Of a DNA stretch of 17,354 bases, positions 16,149 to 17,354 are shown one piece after another. The stretch covers positions 1 through 17,354 of the forward strand of contig CATZKS010000035.1 of NCBI GenBank assembly GCA_958421035.1. The letters are read 5' to 3'. The notes beneath the pieces are model-generated. The model was not told where the DNA came from. It made no database searches and worked only from the letters and a program-made list of their open reading frames with translations. The position numbers and the translations under genes are program-made. Each line of letters opens with the position of its first letter. Within the stretch, counting starts at the first letter, position 1. Source of the stretch: an uncultured Collinsella sp. Lineage in GTDB: Bacteria; Actinomycetota; Coriobacteriia; Coriobacteriales; Coriobacteriaceae.

Positions 16149-16202
16149 TCATGGGGCGGTGCTCGCGCGAGTGCCGCCCACGCTATTAGAGAGGATTTGC
16201 AG

Positions 16203-16646
16203 ATGACCAACGAAGAGCTGCAGAAGGAAATGATCGCGGCCATGAAGGCCAAGGACAAGGTTCGCCTGTCCATCATTCGCCAGGTCAAGGCCGAGGTGAA
16301 GAATATCGAGGTTAACGAGCGCCGCGATGTGACCGAGGAAGACGTCAACAACATGATCAAGCGTCTGATCAAGCAGACGAGCGAGACGCTGGAGATGTCC
16401 ATCAAGGCCGGCACCGACCAGGAGCGTACCGACAACCTGACCGAGCAGGTCAAGATTCTGGAAAGCCTGCTGCCCGCGCAGGTTTCGGGCGAGGAGCTCG
16501 AGGCCCTGATCGAGCAGGTCATCGCCGAGCTGGGCGCCACGTCCAAGAAGCAGATGGGCCAGGTCATGGGTGCACTCGGCAAGGCCACCGGCGGCAACTT
16601 CGATAAGCCTGCTGCGGCAAAGATCGTCGGTGCAAAGCTTGCGTAA
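16203..16646 (+). CDS. yqeY: YqeY/GatB-domain-like protein
   Basis: The 147-residue helical protein matches the YqeY family, which resembles the tail domain of GatB in the Glu-tRNA(Gln) amidotransferase and may bind tRNA. Its precise role is not established. Recognisable parts are an N-terminal RLSIIRQVKAEVKN segment, a mid-part ESLLPAQVS, and the C-terminal KKQMGQVMGALGKATGG. The length is normal for the family. The ATG at 16203 is chosen because AGAGAGGA lies about 8 nt upstream; an in-frame TTG at 16197 is too near it. It follows the foldase by 54 nt and is closed by a terminator, so the two may share a transcript. Confidence 0.9.
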   Translation: MTNEELQKEMIAAMKAKDKVRLSIIRQVKAEVKNIEVNERRDVTEEDVNNMIKRLIKQTSETLEMSIKAGTDQERTDNLTEQVKILESLLPAQVSGEELEALIEQVIAELGATSKKQMGQVMGALGKATGGNFDKPAAAKIVGAKLA

Positions 16647-16675
16647 GGGCCGAGTGGTACATAGTTGATGTTGAG

Positions 16676-16707
16676 GGGGCGTGGCCGTCATGGTCGCGCC
16701 CCTTTTT
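16676..16707 (+). terminator. Intrinsic terminator after yqeY
   Basis: GGGGCGTGGCC (16676-16686) pairs with GGTCGCGCCCC (16692-16702), 11 pairs with two G-U, around a 5-nt loop, followed by TTTTT. Confidence 0.88.
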
Positions 16708-16720
16708 GCTGGGCTGGGCG

Positions 16721-16788
16721 CTCATTGGGGACGGGCTTAAATGAGTGCCCAATGAGCAGGTACTCATTTAAGTCTGTCCCCAATGAGT
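16721..16788. repeat. Long imperfect palindrome made of two GTCCCC hairpin units
   Basis: The left arm 16721-16749 pairs with 16759-16787 over 29 positions: 26 Watson-Crick pairs and 3 G-U, with a 9-nt loop. Each half is also a smaller hairpin: CTCATT/AATGAG-type ends flank GGGGACGGGCTTAA on the left, and ACTCATT/AATGAGT (16762-16768 and 16782-16788) flank TAAGTCTGTCCCC on the right. It belongs with the repeats at 8430-8466 and 14771-14860. It lies after a terminator and before a separate promoter, so it is probably not part of either mRNA. Confidence 0.8.
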
Positions 16789-16852
16789 GGGTGGAAGGTT
16801 GCGGGTTCTTTACGGGAATGTAGTGTGGGCTGCGGAAACGTGGTTCTTTCCG

Positions 16853-16858
16853 TACAAT
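16853..16858 (+). promoter_or_regulatory. Probable -10 box TACAAT for the ABC transporter gene
   Basis: TACAAT lies 35 nt before the start codon. The best -35 candidate, TGCGGA at 16831, is poor. The spacing resembles that before the foldase gene. The ribosome binding site is AGGAAAGGG at 16879-16887. Confidence 0.4.
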
Positions 16859-16893
16859 AGTGCAATTCGTGTAAGCGCAGGAAAGGGACATTC

Positions 16894-17354
16894 ATGGCAG
16901 ACATGATCGAGATCAAGCATCTCAACAAGTACTTTGGCGACCTGCATGTGCTCAAAGATATCAATCTCACCGTCAAGCGCGGCGAGAAGCTCGTAATGAT
17001 CGGGCCTTCCGGTTCGGGTAAGTCGACGCTCATCCGTTGCGTCGATTATCTGGAGGAGCCCACGTCGGGCGAGGTCGTCATCGACGGTACGCCGCTCACC
17101 AAAAAGAATCACCTGGAGATGGCTCGCAAGTATAGTTCCATGGTGTTTCAGCAGTTCAACCTGTATCCCAACATGACGGTGCTCGGCAACCTGACGCTCG
17201 CGCCCATCAAGCTTCAAAAGAAGAGCAAGGAGGAGGCGACCGAGATCGCTGTTGCCGCGCTCAAGCGTGTTGGCATGGCGCATAAGGCCGGCGAGTATCC
17301 GCAGAATCTCTCGGGCGGTCAGCAGCAGCGCATCGCCATCGCCCGTGCCCTGTG
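16894..17354 (+). CDS. ABC transporter ATP-binding protein, polar amino-acid uptake (GlnQ-like) family, 3' truncated by window
   Basis: ATPase subunit that would energise import of a polar amino acid such as glutamine or glutamate through a membrane permease. The 153 visible residues include Walker A GPSGSGKST (37-45), a Q-loop region VFQQFNLYPNMTVLGNL typical of the amino-acid group, and the signature LSGGQQQR (139-146). The Walker B, D-loop and H-loop lie beyond the edge. The ATG at 16894 has AGGAAAGGG 6 nt upstream. The permease and binding protein are expected next, outside the window; the substrate is not determined. Confidence 0.92.
   Translation, partial: MADMIEIKHLNKYFGDLHVLKDINLTVKRGEKLVMIGPSGSGKSTLIRCVDYLEEPTSGEVVIDGTPLTKKNHLEMARKYSSMVFQQFNLYPNMTVLGNLTLAPIKLQKKSKEEATEIAVAALKRVGMAHKAGEYPQNLSGGQQQRIAIARAL

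Noticed and set aside
1..17354. CRISPR array, tRNA or insertion sequence
   Set aside because: No regularly spaced direct repeats, no cloverleaf with CCA-type end, and no transposase frame were found.

Overview
The window looks like chromosome of a high-GC, Gram-positive gut anaerobe of the Coriobacteriia, most likely Collinsella or a close relative. This rests on strong GC-biased codon use, sortase-anchored surface glycosidases, a Fe-S type PurF and the overall protein flavour. The genus is recognised by resemblance, not by a search.

Left third (1-6695): one very large secreted gene encodes a 2136-residue glycoside hydrolase family 31 enzyme. After the catalytic part come a fibronectin-III-like domain, three galactose-binding-like (CBM32-type) domains, a dockerin-like and a cohesin-like module, a Big-2-like domain, three FIVAR-type helical repeats and a sortase signal (IPNTG). 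It ends in its own intrinsic terminator and is followed by a perfect 31-bp inverted repeat.

Middle (6850-8972): purE, a class B-type sortase and a divergent MoaE-like protein run in the same direction and end at a strong terminator that can work in both directions. The sortase is a plausible anchor enzyme for the large glycosidase. A multi-pass membrane protein of the CmpB-like putative ABC permease family faces them on the minus strand (8994-10223).

Purine core (10471-14215): purF, purM and purN run on the plus strand; purM and purN overlap by 11 nt and purN is followed by a terminator. With purE they cover four steps of de novo IMP synthesis. The other purine genes, including purK, are not in the window.

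Right end (14219-17354): a second perfect inverted repeat precedes an orphan PTS EIIA of the fructose/galactitol type. Then come a membrane-anchored parvulin-type foldase, a YqeY/GatB-like protein, and the first 153 codons of a polar amino-acid type ABC ATPase cut by the window edge.

The most interesting unexplained signal is intergenic. At least four hairpins at three loci have unrelated stem sequences but a common loop motif around GTCCC(C)A. The varying stems with preserved pairing suggest a mobile REP-like family or a structured nucleic-acid signal. No rRNA, tRNA, CRISPR array, insertion sequence, recognised riboswitch or replication origin was seen. No gene-free stretch exceeds 300 bases; the longest, 10224-10517, holds the divergent promoter region of the membrane protein and purF.
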